In this document: piece after piece, positions 7,960 to 19,494 of the stretch
Position numbering within the stretch: the first letter of the stretch is position 1
Layout of the letters: the number at the start of each line of letters is the position of its first letter
NCBI RefSeq assembly: GCF_034008635.1
Contig: NZ_CP125378.1
Span: 462,501-526,500, forward strand
Direction of reading: 5' to 3'
Length of the DNA stretch: 64,000 nt
Origin: Pseudomonas sp. P8_229
Lineage (GTDB): Bacteria > Pseudomonadota > Gammaproteobacteria > Pseudomonadales > Pseudomonadaceae
Translations under genes and position numbers: made by a program
Notes under the pieces: generated by a model
The model's input: only the letters and a program-made list of their open reading frames with translations
Told to the model about the DNA's origin: nothing
Databases searched by the model: none

Positions 7960-8103
7960 TCAGAACTTCACATCGGGCCCTGTGAGTTCCTTGTCATCAT
8001 CGTGCTTCCAGGTCTGTTCCTTGCGTTTCTCACGCTCGATCTCTTCTTCAGTCGGCTCATCGACGTCTTCGTCTTCATCCGCACGCTCTTGCTCGGTCGT
8101 CAT
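7960..8103 (-). CDS. Small highly charged hypothetical protein
   Basis: A 47-residue protein from the ATG at 8103 (MTTEQERADEDEDVDEPTEEE...), very acidic in its first half and ending DKELTGPDVKF. Such short acidic proteins are common in Pseudomonas genomes; no function is known. A longer frame to 8178 exists but has no good ribosome site. The convergent terminator at 7921-7950 ends it. Confidence 0.55.
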   Translation of the reverse strand: MTTEQERADEDEDVDEPTEEEIEREKRKEQTWKHDDDKELTGPDVKF

Positions 8104-8168
8104 GTGCACCTCGCCTGTATGAAAGGAACCTGAATCCTTAAAGCGTAGAACAATTTTACCAGTGCAAC

Positions 8169-8483
8169 TTACAACCACCAGCGCAACAAAAAGAAAAACG
8201 CCATGCTCAATAGCATGCTGAGCAAAGTATTGCGCGTGTACAACACCAGCCCGATCGCCACCAGCGAACTAAGCAAATACGGGTTATCCCACTGCAGATT
8301 CAACTGTTTGTCCGGCATGAATACAATCGGTCCGCAGATCGCCGTCAACATTCCTGGCACGGCAAACCCGAGAAACTGCCGCGCATTGCTGCTCAATCGC
8401 ACCGGCAGGCGCGGTTCGAGAAACACGTAACGGTTGAGAAACACCAGGATTCCCATGCCGAAAATCACTGCCCAGATGATCAT
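8169..8483 (-). CDS. azlD: AzlD-family branched-chain amino acid export subunit
   Basis: The 104-residue protein has three to four membrane helices and the AzlD pattern (RQFLGFAVPGMLTAICGPIVF, then LLSSLVAIGLVLYTRNTLLSMLLSM). It is the small partner of AzlC, whose gene overlaps it by four bases upstream, so they are translationally coupled. AzlCD pairs export branched-chain amino acids across the inner membrane (known from Bacillus and from YgaZH of E. coli). The start at 8483 is set by the overlap and the family N-terminus. Confidence 0.88.
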   Translation of the reverse strand: MIIWAVIFGMGILVFLNRYVFLEPRLPVRLSSNARQFLGFAVPGMLTAICGPIVFMPDKQLNLQWDNPYLLSSLVAIGLVLYTRNTLLSMLLSMAFFFLLRWWL

Positions 8484-9178
8484 GTGCGCCCCCGATACAG
8501 CTTGTTGCAGACAAATCCTGCGGTCATCCCCGCCAGCCCCGACAGCACCAGCGCCGAGCCCCATTGCCAATAACTGAACAGCACCGAGCAGAACAACGAC
8601 ACCGCCACACACGCCACGGTCGGCACGTTGCGCACCACCGGTGTGATCAGCGCGATAAACGTCGCGGCAATCGAGAAATCCAGGCCCAGATGCTCAAGCC
8701 CCGGAATGCTGCGGCCCAACACAATGCCGGCGAGGGTGAAGAGGTTCCAGGCAACGTAGAACGTCAGGCCGACGCCCAATGCGTACCAGCGATTGAACTG
8801 CTGGCGGTCATGCTGACTGGTCAGGGCGAAGAGTTCATCGGTGAGCAAAAAGCCCAGACCGATGCGCCAGCGCGCGGGCAGCGGCGAAATCACCGAGCGC
8901 ATGCTCATCCCGTACAACAAATGCTGCGAGGTCAGCAGCAACGTGGTCAGCAGAATCGAGAACATCCCGGCACCGCCCTTGAGCATGCCGATCGCCACCA
9001 GTTGCGCGGCGCCCGCAAACACGATGCTCGACAAGCCCTGCCCCTGCAGCGGTGTGAGATTGGCTTCGATCGCCATGGAGCCTGCCAGCAGCCCCCACGG
9101 CGCTGTCGCCAGCGATAACGGCATGATCGCCGCTGCGCCGCGAAGAAACGCACTGCGCGGCATAAGTGAGTCAGACAT
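8480..9178 (-). CDS. azlC: AzlC-family branched-chain amino acid exporter
   Basis: The 232-residue protein has about seven to eight membrane helices and AzlC hallmarks: GAAAIMPLSLATAPWGLLAGSMA near the N-terminus, SSIVFAGAAQLVAIGMLKGGA, and TDELFALTSQH. With azlD it forms the two-component exporter related to E. coli YgaZH. The ATG at 9178 gives the usual family start; the frame continues to 9244 without support. No regulator is adjacent, although AsnC/Lrp-type regulators often accompany these genes elsewhere. Confidence 0.9.
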   Translation of the reverse strand: MSDSLMPRSAFLRGAAAIMPLSLATAPWGLLAGSMAIEANLTPLQGQGLSSIVFAGAAQLVAIGMLKGGAGMFSILLTTLLLTSQHLLYGMSMRSVISPLPARWRIGLGFLLTDELFALTSQHDRQQFNRWYALGVGLTFYVAWNLFTLAGIVLGRSIPGLEHLGLDFSIAATFIALITPVVRNVPTVACVAVSLFCSVLFSYWQWGSALVLSGLAGMTAGFVCNKLYRGRT

Positions 9179-9330
9179 AACGCTCTTCAACCGAGGAAAC
9201 GGTCGCAGACTCTGCCAGCAAACCCCCCTTCGCGGCTTGAACAATCTTGCGCACTTGCGCTAAATCACAGCGCCCATACGCCGCCGTCGGCGTACCATGG
9301 AGCCCTTCACAATCGCGTCAGGGAGACGAC

Positions 9331-9717
9331 ATGCTGTACCGAATCGCAGCCGACGGGCTGGTGCTGTTTCATTTGTCATTCATTCTGTTCGTGCTGTTCG
9401 GCGGGCTGTTGGTGCTCAAGTGGCCACGCTTGATGTGGCTGCATTTGCCGGCCGCTGCATGGGGGGTGGCGGTCGAGGTGTTGCACCTGACCTGCCCGCT
9501 GACCTACTGGGAAAACCTGATGCGCCACGCCGCCGGGCAGACCGAATACGCCGGCGGCTTCATCGAGCACTACATCTGGCCGATCATCTACCCCGCCGGG
9601 CTGACGCCGCAGATCCAGCTGGCACTGGGCAGCGTAGTGCTGGTGATCAACCTGCTGGTCTATGGACGCCTGATCCGCACGTGGAAACTGCGCCGCGCCA
9701 GCCGCATCCCGTTTTAA
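9331..9717 (+). CDS. DUF2784 membrane protein
   Basis: The 128-residue inner-membrane protein has four predicted helices and matches the DUF2784 pattern: DGLVLFHLSFILFVLFGGLLVLKWPRL, then LTCPLTYWENLMR and GFIEHYIWPIIYP. Function is unknown. The ATG at 9331 has GGGAGACGAC upstream, a suitable ribosome site. It ends tail-to-tail, overlapping by four bases, with the next gene. Confidence 0.85.
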   Translation: MLYRIAADGLVLFHLSFILFVLFGGLLVLKWPRLMWLHLPAAAWGVAVEVLHLTCPLTYWENLMRHAAGQTEYAGGFIEHYIWPIIYPAGLTPQIQLALGSVVLVINLLVYGRLIRTWKLRRASRIPF

Positions 9718-10241
9718 CGCGCAGCCGGTTTCAAGGCTGCCAGCCAGGCCGGATCCAGGCGCTTCTGGTCGATATCCAGACCCAGCGCCTGCATCCGCTC
9801 CTTGTGCGCTTCGACTTCCCGGTGCAATTGCGCATGATCGCTGGAGTTGCCGTCGAGTTCGTGCATCTGGGTCAGCCCCAGATGGTAGAAACGCAGCACC
9901 TTCATCGCGCTCGGATCGTTCTGCTCCACCGCCGCCGTCACCTGATGCATCACGTTGGTCACGCTCATCAGGCTGCGTTTGAGCCGCCAGCTATAGACCG
10001 CCGGCGCCATCCATGCCTGCTGCCAGAACTGCCCGCGCATCAGCGCCGCCGTCAGCAGAAACGCGACGAACACCCCGCCGACGTTGAAGCGCAGATTATC
10101 CCCGCCGGGTTCGCCGAACAGCGCCACTGCCGCCGTGGAAAACCCCATCGCCAGCACCAGAAACAGCACGGCAATGATCAGCGTGCTGCGGCGCGTCTGC
10201 TGACGAAACGTTGCTGCGTCCATCGGCTGAATCTCGAACAT
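9714..10241 (-). CDS. DUF3087 membrane protein
   Basis: The 175-residue protein has two N-terminal membrane helices (about residues 20-45 and 52-70) followed by a soluble helical domain (SVTNVMHQVTAAVEQNDPSAMKVLRFYHLGLTQMHELDG). It matches DUF3087, found in Pseudomonas and relatives; function unknown. It is divergent from ppnN with a 223-bp intergenic region in between. Confidence 0.8.
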   Translation of the reverse strand: MFEIQPMDAATFRQQTRRSTLIIAVLFLVLAMGFSTAAVALFGEPGGDNLRFNVGGVFVAFLLTAALMRGQFWQQAWMAPAVYSWRLKRSLMSVTNVMHQVTAAVEQNDPSAMKVLRFYHLGLTQMHELDGNSSDHAQLHREVEAHKERMQALGLDIDQKRLDPAWLAALKPAAR

Positions 10242-10464
10242 CGGTGATGACTTCCTTGAGCGATAAAAAGGGCAATGGAAAAAACTCGCTGCGCATTATC
10301 GCCTCTCTCCGCGATTTAGCTATGCTGGGGGCCCTTTTCATCTTTTCAGCGTCCAACGGGGACATGGCGGTACAGCGCAGATCGTGCCATCTTCATTCAT
10401 GGATACACACTATTCGGATGCCATTTGCCTGCTATTGGAATGACATCGTTTTAAGGATCATTGC

Positions 10465-11838
10465 ATGACCCAACGACACGTAATCAACGCCTCGGTCAGC
10501 CCGAAAGGCAGCCTGGAAACCCTTTCTCAACGTGAAGTCCAGCAACTGAGCGAAGCCGGATCCGGCAGCACCTACACCCTCTTCCGCCAGTGCGCCCTGG
10601 CCATCCTCAATACCGGCGCCCATGTCGATAACGCAAAAACCATTCTGGAAGCCTACAAGGACTTCGAAATCCGCATTCACCAGCAGGATCGCGGCGTGCG
10701 CCTCGAACTGCTGAACGCCCCGGCCGACGCCTTCGTCGATGGCGAAATGATCGCCAGCACCCGCGAGATGCTGTTCAGCGCCCTGCGCGACATCGTCTAC
10801 ACCGAAAACGAACTCGACAGCCAACGTATCGACCTGAGCACCTCGCAGGGCATCAGCGACTACGTTTTCCACCTGCTGCGCAACGCGCGCACCCTGCGCC
10901 CGGGCGTCGAGCCGAAGATCGTCGTGTGCTGGGGCGGTCACTCGATCAACACCGAAGAGTACAAATACACCAAGAAAGTCGGCCACGAACTGGGCCTGCG
11001 CAGCCTCGACATCTGCACCGGCTGCGGCCCCGGCGTGATGAAAGGCCCGATGAAGGGCGCGACCATCGCCCACGCCAAACAGCGCATCCACGGCGGGCGC
11101 TACCTCGGTTTGACCGAGCCGGGCATCATCGCTGCCGAAGCACCGAACCCGATCGTCAATGAACTGGTGATCCTGCCGGACATCGAGAAACGTCTGGAAG
11201 CGTTCGTGCGTGTCGGCCATGGCATCATCATCTTCCCGGGCGGCGCCGGTACCGCCGAAGAGTTCCTGTACCTGCTGGGCATCCTCATGCACCCGGACAA
11301 CGAAGGCCTGCCGTTCCCGGTGATCCTGACCGGGCCGAAACATGCCGCACCGTATCTGGAACAACTCGACGCGTTCGTCACCGCCACCCTCGGCGACGCG
11401 GCCAAGCAGCATTATCAGATCATCATCGACGACCCGGCCGAAGTCGCCCGGCAGATGACCGCTGGCCTCAAAGCGGTGAAGCAGTTCCGCCGCGAGCGCA
11501 ACGACGCGTTCCACTTCAACTGGCTGCTGAAGATCGACGAAAGCTTCCAGCGTCCGTTCGATCCGACCCACGAAAACATGGCCGACCTCAAGCTGCACCG
11601 CGACCAGCCGGCCCACGAACTGGCGGCCAACCTGCGTCGCGCGTTCTCCGGGATCGTGGCCGGCAACGTCAAGGACAAGGGCATCCGTTTGATCGAAGAA
11701 CACGGGCCTTACCAGATCCGAGGTGACGCAGCGATCATGCAACCGCTGGATGCGCTGCTCAAAGCCTTCGTTGCCCAGCACCGGATGAAACTGCCGGGCG
11801 GCGCGGCATATGTGCCGTGCTATCGCGTGGTGGCGTAA
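10465..11838 (+). CDS. ppnN: Pyrimidine/purine nucleotide 5'-monophosphate nucleosidase
   Basis: The 457-residue protein is full length for PpnN (YgdH). The central LOG/Rossmann domain shows CTGCGPGVMKGPMKGA and the diagnostic PGGAGTAEEF motif near residues 258-267; N- and C-terminal extensions are those of the E. coli enzyme. It cleaves nucleoside monophosphates to the base and ribose 5-phosphate in the cytoplasm. The E. coli enzyme is activated by (p)ppGpp, linking it to the stringent response. It stands alone, followed by a REPIN. Confidence 0.93.
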   Translation: MTQRHVINASVSPKGSLETLSQREVQQLSEAGSGSTYTLFRQCALAILNTGAHVDNAKTILEAYKDFEIRIHQQDRGVRLELLNAPADAFVDGEMIASTREMLFSALRDIVYTENELDSQRIDLSTSQGISDYVFHLLRNARTLRPGVEPKIVVCWGGHSINTEEYKYTKKVGHELGLRSLDICTGCGPGVMKGPMKGATIAHAKQRIHGGRYLGLTEPGIIAAEAPNPIVNELVILPDIEKRLEAFVRVGHGIIIFPGGAGTAEEFLYLLGILMHPDNEGLPFPVILTGPKHAAPYLEQLDAFVTATLGDAAKQHYQIIIDDPAEVARQMTAGLKAVKQFRRERNDAFHFNWLLKIDESFQRPFDPTHENMADLKLHRDQPAHELAANLRRAFSGIVAGNVKDKGIRLIEEHGPYQIRGDAAIMQPLDALLKAFVAQHRMKLPGGAAYVPCYRVVA

Positions 11839-11897
11839 CCGTCCAGCCACCACATCCCCGTGTGCCTGCCACCCATGCAGGCACAACAAAAACCAAA

Positions 11898-11986
11898 GTG
11901 GGAGCGAGCCTGCTCGCGAATAGGCCAGGTCAGTCACTTCAAATGTTGACTGATCCACCGTTTTCGCGAGCAGGCTCGCTTCCACA
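11898..11986. repeat. REPIN (paired inverted REP)
   Basis: GTGGGAGCGAGCCTGCTCGCGAA and its inverted copy TTCGCGAGCAGGCTCGCTTCCAC flank about 40 bp. Each arm is itself a hairpin. This is the Pseudomonas REPIN layout, thought to be mobilised by RAYT transposases; none is encoded in this window. It lies between ppnN and the next gene. Confidence 0.9.
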
Positions 11987-12147
11987 GATTGTGTACCCGC
12001 CACAAATGCCAGGCACACCACAATGTTTCTGCATGCGCCGGCTCTGCCAATCCGCCTTGGCTTCTGACGCAAAAGCCCCGTACATTCCTCACGACAGCCA
12101 CCCCCGGCCCGTACTAAGCTTCGCGCTCAATTTTTCAGGGACGATTC

Positions 12148-12882
12148 ATGAAACGGATTGCCGCGTGCCTGCTGTCACTCCTGGCCCTGGCGGCCAATGC
12201 GGCAGACCTGCAACTGTTCACCGACAACCACCCGCCCCTGCATTTTCAGCAAGGCGATCAACTGGTGGGGTATGGCGTCGATATCGTTCGCGCGCTGGCC
12301 GAACAGACCGGCGACCGGATCACTCTGCAACAGGTGCCGTTGCTGCGCGCCCTGCGCACCGCCAGCGAAACCCCGAACACTGGGGTATTTACCGTCTTGC
12401 GGACCGACGAGCGCGATGACCGCTACCAATGGGTCGGGCCGCTGATCGAGGTCGAAACCGCCCTCTACGGCCATGCCTACAACCAACCGCCAGTACGCAC
12501 CCTGCAGGAGGCCGATCAGGCGGGGCGCATCAGCGTGCCGCGCAAATGGCTGATCTACAGCTACCTGCAACAGCAAGATCTGAAGAACCTCGAGGGCGTC
12601 GAAACCCCGGAGCAGATGATGCGGCTGTTCAGCCTGGGCCGGACCGATTTCGTGGTCTCCGACACCCTGTCCACCGCCGCACTGGCCCGCACCCAAGGCA
12701 TGGAACCGGGGCGCTTGCAGTATCAGATTCCGCTGATGCATCAGGACACCTACATTGCCTTCTCGCTGCAGACCGATCCGCAGCAGGTCGCACGCTGGCA
12801 AAAGGCACTGGAAACCTTGCGCGCCGATGGCAGCCTTGAGCAGATCCGCCAGCGCTGGCTGATGAATGTACTGCCGCGCTGA
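12148..12882 (+). CDS. Periplasmic solute-binding protein (amino-acid-type SBP fold)
   Basis: The 244-residue protein has a signal peptide (MKRIAACLLSLLALAANAA, cleavage near residue 19) followed by a type II binding-protein fold (LFTDNHPPLHFQ...GYGVDIVRALAEQTG, ending EQIRQRWL). Proteins of this orphan type bind amino acids or related compounds in the periplasm, either for transport or for sensing. No permease or ATPase gene is adjacent, so the role is open. REPINs flank it on both sides, so it is probably a single-gene unit. Confidence 0.85.
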   Translation: MKRIAACLLSLLALAANAADLQLFTDNHPPLHFQQGDQLVGYGVDIVRALAEQTGDRITLQQVPLLRALRTASETPNTGVFTVLRTDERDDRYQWVGPLIEVETALYGHAYNQPPVRTLQEADQAGRISVPRKWLIYSYLQQQDLKNLEGVETPEQMMRLFSLGRTDFVVSDTLSTAALARTQGMEPGRLQYQIPLMHQDTYIAFSLQTDPQQVARWQKALETLRADGSLEQIRQRWLMNVLPR

Positions 12883-12890
12883 CTGAACAC

Positions 12891-12979
12891 TGCAGGAGTG
12901 CGCCTGCTCGCGATGGCGTCGGCACGTTCAGCAATGATGTGACTGACCCACCGCTATCGCGAGCAGGCTCACTCCTGCA
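12891..12979. repeat. REPIN
   Basis: Arms TGCAGGAGTGCGCCTGCTCGCGA and TCGCGAGCAGGCTCACTCCTGCA are inverted about 43 bp apart, after the solute-binding protein gene. Confidence 0.88.
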
Positions 12980-13004
12980 GGGATCTTTGCAAGCCGGTCT
13001 GCCT

Positions 13005-14399
13005 TCAACCCACCAGCCGCGCCGCCAGCGCCTTCGCCTGCAATGCCACATCCGTCACCGCCGTACTCTCCCACCACATCCCGCGCAGCGGTGGGCCCAT
13101 GGCGAACAGCCGGCTGCCGGCCTGCCCTTGAGCGTCCAGCACGGCACCGTCCACCGTCGCCGCAATCCCCAAGGCCAACGGCCCGGGGCGCACCAGCCCG
13201 CGCGCCAACAACTGCTGGGGCAGCGGCCGCGCGACGCGGCGCCAGTCGTACTCGATGCCGCTGGAATTGATCAGCGCTGCACCCTGTACCACACAGGTTT
13301 CCACCTCGCCCCGACGCCGAATGCGAATGCTCACACCCTCACCCGCCACCGGTTCAAGCCCCTTGAACGACGCCGCCTGAATCCGCAACCGCCCTTCGTT
13401 GTGCAAGCGCTCCACCAATGCCGCACTCAACGGCGGCGAACGGTGATGATGGCTCTCCCACCACGGCCGCACATGGCGTACGAATTGTCGGCGCTGCACA
13501 TCAGTCGCCTGACTCCACAACCGTCCGATATGGGCCCGCACTGTGTCCAGCGGCGCCTGCCAATCGATGCCCTGAGCGATCGCCTCGCGGCAATGCCTGC
13601 GCAGCTCGCGCAACAACTGTCGCGGTGTGCGGATGCTCAGATCTTCAGCAAGAAAATCCACCCACGCCGGCGGTTGGCGCCGCACATGGGGCAACAGTCC
13701 GTGACGGGAAAACACGTCGATCGGCCCGCGATGCCCGGCTTGTTCCAGCGACACCACCGCATCGACCATGGTCAGCCCGGAACCGATGATCAGCACCGTC
13801 GATTGCGCATCGAGTTGGCGCATGGCCGCGACATCCCGCGGATCGAGCGCAGCGGCATTGAGCCCGCTGGAGTCTTTCTGCGGCGTGCGTGCGGCAGGAA
13901 ACATGCCGGTGGCGAGCACGGCATAGGCGCCGCCTACATGCCGACCATCGCTCAAGGTCAGTTGTACCGAATCGGCAGCGACTTGCAGATCGACGACTTC
14001 GGCGCGCAGATGCTCAACGGTCGAACCCTGCTGCGCGCCGACGATCCGCGCCTCGGCCAGACGCTGCTGCACATACACGCCAAACAGTCCGCGCGGCGGG
14101 AACAGCTCACTGACCGGCACATCCTGCTCGGCAGACTCTGGCCAGCCATCGCTGGCAATGTGCGCAGTCAACCATTGGGTCAGGTCATCGGGGTTGTCCG
14201 GATCGACACTCATCCGCGCGGCGTTGCCGTTGAGCGTATGACCCAGTTCGACCGCGCTATAGGCTTCGCCGCGACCGAGTTCGGCGCGCGGTTCGATGAT
14301 CAGGATCTGGCGCTGGCCAGGCAGTCGCAACAGTTGCACGGCCAGCATGGTGCCGCTGAGCCCACCGCCGATGATCAGGATGTCTGCACGTTGATTCAT
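13005..14399 (-). CDS. FAD/NAD(P)-binding oxidoreductase-like protein
   Basis: The 464-residue protein has an N-terminal dinucleotide motif (ILIIGGGLSGTMLA), a second one near residue 200 (VLIIGSGLTMVDAVVSLEQAG) and the layout of the FAD/NAD(P)-binding family with an acyl-homoserine-lactone-synthase-like core (NAD_binding_9 type). Close relatives are flavin-dependent monooxygenase-like or siderophore-linked enzymes, but none has a fixed substrate. It starts one base after the stop of the XRE-cupin gene, so it is cotranscribed with it. Confidence 0.8.
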   Translation of the reverse strand: MNQRADILIIGGGLSGTMLAVQLLRLPGQRQILIIEPRAELGRGEAYSAVELGHTLNGNAARMSVDPDNPDDLTQWLTAHIASDGWPESAEQDVPVSELFPPRGLFGVYVQQRLAEARIVGAQQGSTVEHLRAEVVDLQVAADSVQLTLSDGRHVGGAYAVLATGMFPAARTPQKDSSGLNAAALDPRDVAAMRQLDAQSTVLIIGSGLTMVDAVVSLEQAGHRGPIDVFSRHGLLPHVRRQPPAWVDFLAEDLSIRTPRQLLRELRRHCREAIAQGIDWQAPLDTVRAHIGRLWSQATDVQRRQFVRHVRPWWESHHHRSPPLSAALVERLHNEGRLRIQAASFKGLEPVAGEGVSIRIRRRGEVETCVVQGAALINSSGIEYDWRRVARPLPQQLLARGLVRPGPLALGIAATVDGAVLDAQGQAGSRLFAMGPPLRGMWWESTAVTDVALQAKALAARLVG

Positions 14400-14975
14400 T
14401 CAAATCACCACGTTACGTACAAACCGCGTCGCCACGTCGCCGTCGTTGCGGTAGCTGTGCGGTTGATTACTGGCAAACATGAAAAATTCGCCGGTCGCGA
14501 TCTGCTGATGCTGCTCACCGAGCATCAGCGTCAGGCAGCCTTCGAACACGTAGATCTGCTCGCTCCAGCCATCGGCGTCCGGTTGCGACGGGTAGACCTC
14601 GCCCGGTTGCAGACACCATTCCCACTGCTCAACCTCGCGGGTGGCAGTGGCTTTGGACAGCAGCACCGCTTTGCTGCCGGGGATGGTGCCGGCCCAGGCC
14701 ACTTCGTTGATGCGGCTCGGGTCGCGGGCGTCGGGGGCCTGGATCAGGTCGCTGAAGGCCACGTCGAGGGCTTCGGCGACGCGGTCGAGGGTGGTCAGGC
14801 TGACATTCTTTTCCCCGGCCTCGATCGCCACCAGCATGCGTCGACTGACGCCAGACTTTTCTGCCAGCGCGGTCTGGCTCATGTCGGCGGCGTGGCGCAG
14901 GCGCCGGACGTTCTGGCTGACGTGTTGCAGGACGGACGCCCGCTGGCTGGAATCTTTGTGCACTATATTGCTCAC
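14400..14975 (-). CDS. XRE-family regulator with cupin domain
   Basis: The protein has about 191 residues if it starts at the GTG at 14975. The N-terminal half is a lambda-repressor-like helix-turn-helix (VRRLRHAADMSQTALAEKSGVSRRMLVAIEAGEKNVSLTTL). The C-terminal half is a cupin barrel (QIYVFEGCLTLMLGEQHQQIATGEFFMFASNQPHSY), probably sensing a small ligand. It precedes the FAD protein in one operon and is divergent from an EamA exporter, which it probably controls together with itself. The start is inferred from domain position; a second GTG lies four codons downstream. Confidence 0.85.
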   Translation of the reverse strand: MSNIVHKDSSQRASVLQHVSQNVRRLRHAADMSQTALAEKSGVSRRMLVAIEAGEKNVSLTTLDRVAEALDVAFSDLIQAPDARDPSRINEVAWAGTIPGSKAVLLSKATATREVEQWEWCLQPGEVYPSQPDADGWSEQIYVFEGCLTLMLGEQHQQIATGEFFMFASNQPHSYRNDGDVATRFVRNVVI

Positions 14976-14988
14976 TTGGTGGGATTGG

Positions 14989-15000
14989 GCAGTATACTGC
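14989..15000. promoter_or_regulatory. Candidate operator between XRE-cupin gene and EamA exporter
   Basis: GCAGTATACTGC is a perfect 12-bp palindrome placed 13 bp upstream of the regulator start and about 50 bp upstream of the exporter. Palindromes of this length are typical of XRE dimer sites. Assignment is by position only. Confidence 0.5.
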
Positions 15001-15048
15001 GCAACGTTGGGCGCATTGTGCGTCCTGCCTTTTATAGTGTGCAAGGTC

Positions 15049-15984
15049 ATGACGTCAGCAAACGGTTCCTCCACGCCTCCGCGCTTCTCCCGCTTCAGCA
15101 AGGCCGAGTGCGTGCTGGTGCTGATCACCATGGTCTGGGGCGGCACGTTCCTGCTGGTGCAACACGCCATGACCGTCAGCGGCCCGATGTTCTTCGTCGG
15201 CCTGCGTTTTGCCGCTGCGGCGAGCATCGTCGCGCTGTTCTCCTGGCGCCATCTGCGCGAACTCACCCTGTTCGAACTCAAGGCCGGCGCCTTTATCGGC
15301 GTGGCGATCATGCTCGGTTACGGCTTGCAGACGGTGGGCCTGCAAACGATCCCGAGCAGCCAGTCGGCGTTCATCACCGCGCTATACGTGCCTTTCGTGC
15401 CGTTGCTGCAATGGCTGGTGCTGGGCCGTCGGCCCGGGTTGATGCCGAGCATCGGCATCATGCTGGCCTTTACCGGCTTGATGCTGCTGTCCGGGCCGTC
15501 TGGCGCGTCGCTGAATTTCAGCCCCGGTGAAATTGCCACGCTGATCAGTGCGATCGCGATTGCCGCCGAGATCATTCTGATCAGCACCTATGCCGGCCAG
15601 GTCGATGTGCGGCGGGTGACCGTGGTGCAACTGGCCACGACGTCGGTGTTGTCGTTCCTGCTGGTGGTGCCGACGGGTGAGACGATTCCGGACTTTTCCT
15701 CGACACTGCTGGTGACCGCACTGGGTCTGGGCGCGGCGAGTGCGGCGATTCAGGTGGCGATGAACTGGGCGCAGAAAAGCGTTTCGCCGACCCGGGCGAC
15801 CTTGATCTATGCCGGTGAGCCGGTGTGGGCCGGGATCGCCGGGCGGATCGCCGGGGAACGCTTGCCGGCGATTGCCCTGGTCGGCGCCGGGCTGATTGTG
15901 GCGGCGGTGATTGTCAGCGAGTTGAAGACCAAGGGTAAGGTTGTCGAAGTCGACGCTGAACTGGAGCGGGAAACACAAGGCTAA
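15049..15984 (+). CDS. EamA/DMT-family transporter
   Basis: The 311-residue inner-membrane protein has about ten helices arranged as two EamA repeats (VLVLITMVWGGTFLLVQHAM near residue 22 and GLGAASAAIQVAMNWAQKSVSPTRATLIYAGEPVWAG near 230). The family exports amino acids, purines or drugs. It is divergent from the XRE-cupin regulator. The start at 15049 follows GTGCAAGGTC, a weak site; the frame upstream overlaps the regulator antisense. Confidence 0.85.
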   Translation: MTSANGSSTPPRFSRFSKAECVLVLITMVWGGTFLLVQHAMTVSGPMFFVGLRFAAAASIVALFSWRHLRELTLFELKAGAFIGVAIMLGYGLQTVGLQTIPSSQSAFITALYVPFVPLLQWLVLGRRPGLMPSIGIMLAFTGLMLLSGPSGASLNFSPGEIATLISAIAIAAEIILISTYAGQVDVRRVTVVQLATTSVLSFLLVVPTGETIPDFSSTLLVTALGLGAASAAIQVAMNWAQKSVSPTRATLIYAGEPVWAGIAGRIAGERLPAIALVGAGLIVAAVIVSELKTKGKVVEVDAELERETQG

Positions 15985-16017
15985 TCCGCCATATCTAGAG
16001 TGCCTGAACCATAGCTA

Positions 16018-16081
16018 TCGCGAGCAGGCTGACTCCTACAATCGAAATGCGTTCCCCCTGTAGGAGTGAGCCTGCTCGCGA
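16018..16081. repeat. REPIN
   Basis: Arms TCGCGAGCAGGCTGACTCCTACA and TGTAGGAGTGAGCCTGCTCGCGA are inverted 18 bp apart, in the gap before the Mrp operon. Confidence 0.88.
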
Positions 16082-16188
16082 TGCGACCATCCCAAGCAAC
16101 ATCCATCTCCCTGAAACAATGCTAAACAGAAATATCCAGACTACTTTGTAGGATTCTGAGACATCCTGGCGTTTGGTAATCAGGGAGC

Positions 16189-16204
16189 TGGCACGTATGA
16201 TGCT
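16189..16204 (+). promoter_or_regulatory. Candidate sigma-54 promoter of the Mrp operon
   Basis: TGGCACG-TATG-ATGCT matches the RpoN consensus TGGCACG-N4-TTGCW with one change; the GG and GC dinucleotides are 10 bases apart as required. It ends 28 bases before the mrpA ATG, leaving room for a short leader. No enhancer-binding site was identified. Confidence 0.5.
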
Positions 16205-16231
16205 TCACAAACTTCCGCAGATTAGAAGCCT

Positions 16232-19149
<2,918 letters not shown>

Positions 19150-19150
<1 letters not shown>

Positions 19151-19494
19151 TGGAAGAAGTCATCGCAATCGCCATCGGCGTACTCGCCGCGTCCGGCGTC
19201 TGGCTGGTGCTGCGACCACGGACGTTCCAGGTGGTCATGGGCCTGTGCCTGCTGTCCTACGCGGTCAACCTGTTCATCTTCAGCATGGGCAGCCTGTTCA
19301 TCGGCAAGGAGCCGGTGATCAAGGACGGCGTGGTCCAGGATCTGCTGCACTACACCGATCCGCTGCCGCAGGCCCTGGTACTGACCGCCATCGTCATCAG
19401 CTTCGCCATGACCGCGCTGTTCCTGGTGGTGCTGCTCGCGTCGCGGGGCCTCACCGGCACCGACCACGTGGACGGCCGGGAGCCTAAGGAATGA
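19150..19494 (+). CDS. mrpC: Mrp antiporter subunit C (NuoK-like)
   Basis: The 114-residue protein has three membrane helices and resembles NuoK (VMGLCLLSYAVNLFIFSMG; DPLPQALVLTAIVISFAMTALFLV). The start shares one base with the mrpA stop (TGATG), and its own stop overlaps mrpD by four bases. A longer frame upstream lies inside mrpA and is not used. It is an essential small subunit of the hetero-oligomeric antiporter. Confidence 0.94.

Noticed and set aside
10432..12072. 546-codon minus-strand frame
   Set aside because: It is the antisense of ppnN, which has clear family motifs.
12939..15530. 863-codon plus-strand frame
   Set aside because: It is antisense to the FAD protein and XRE regulator and shows no protein-like pattern.
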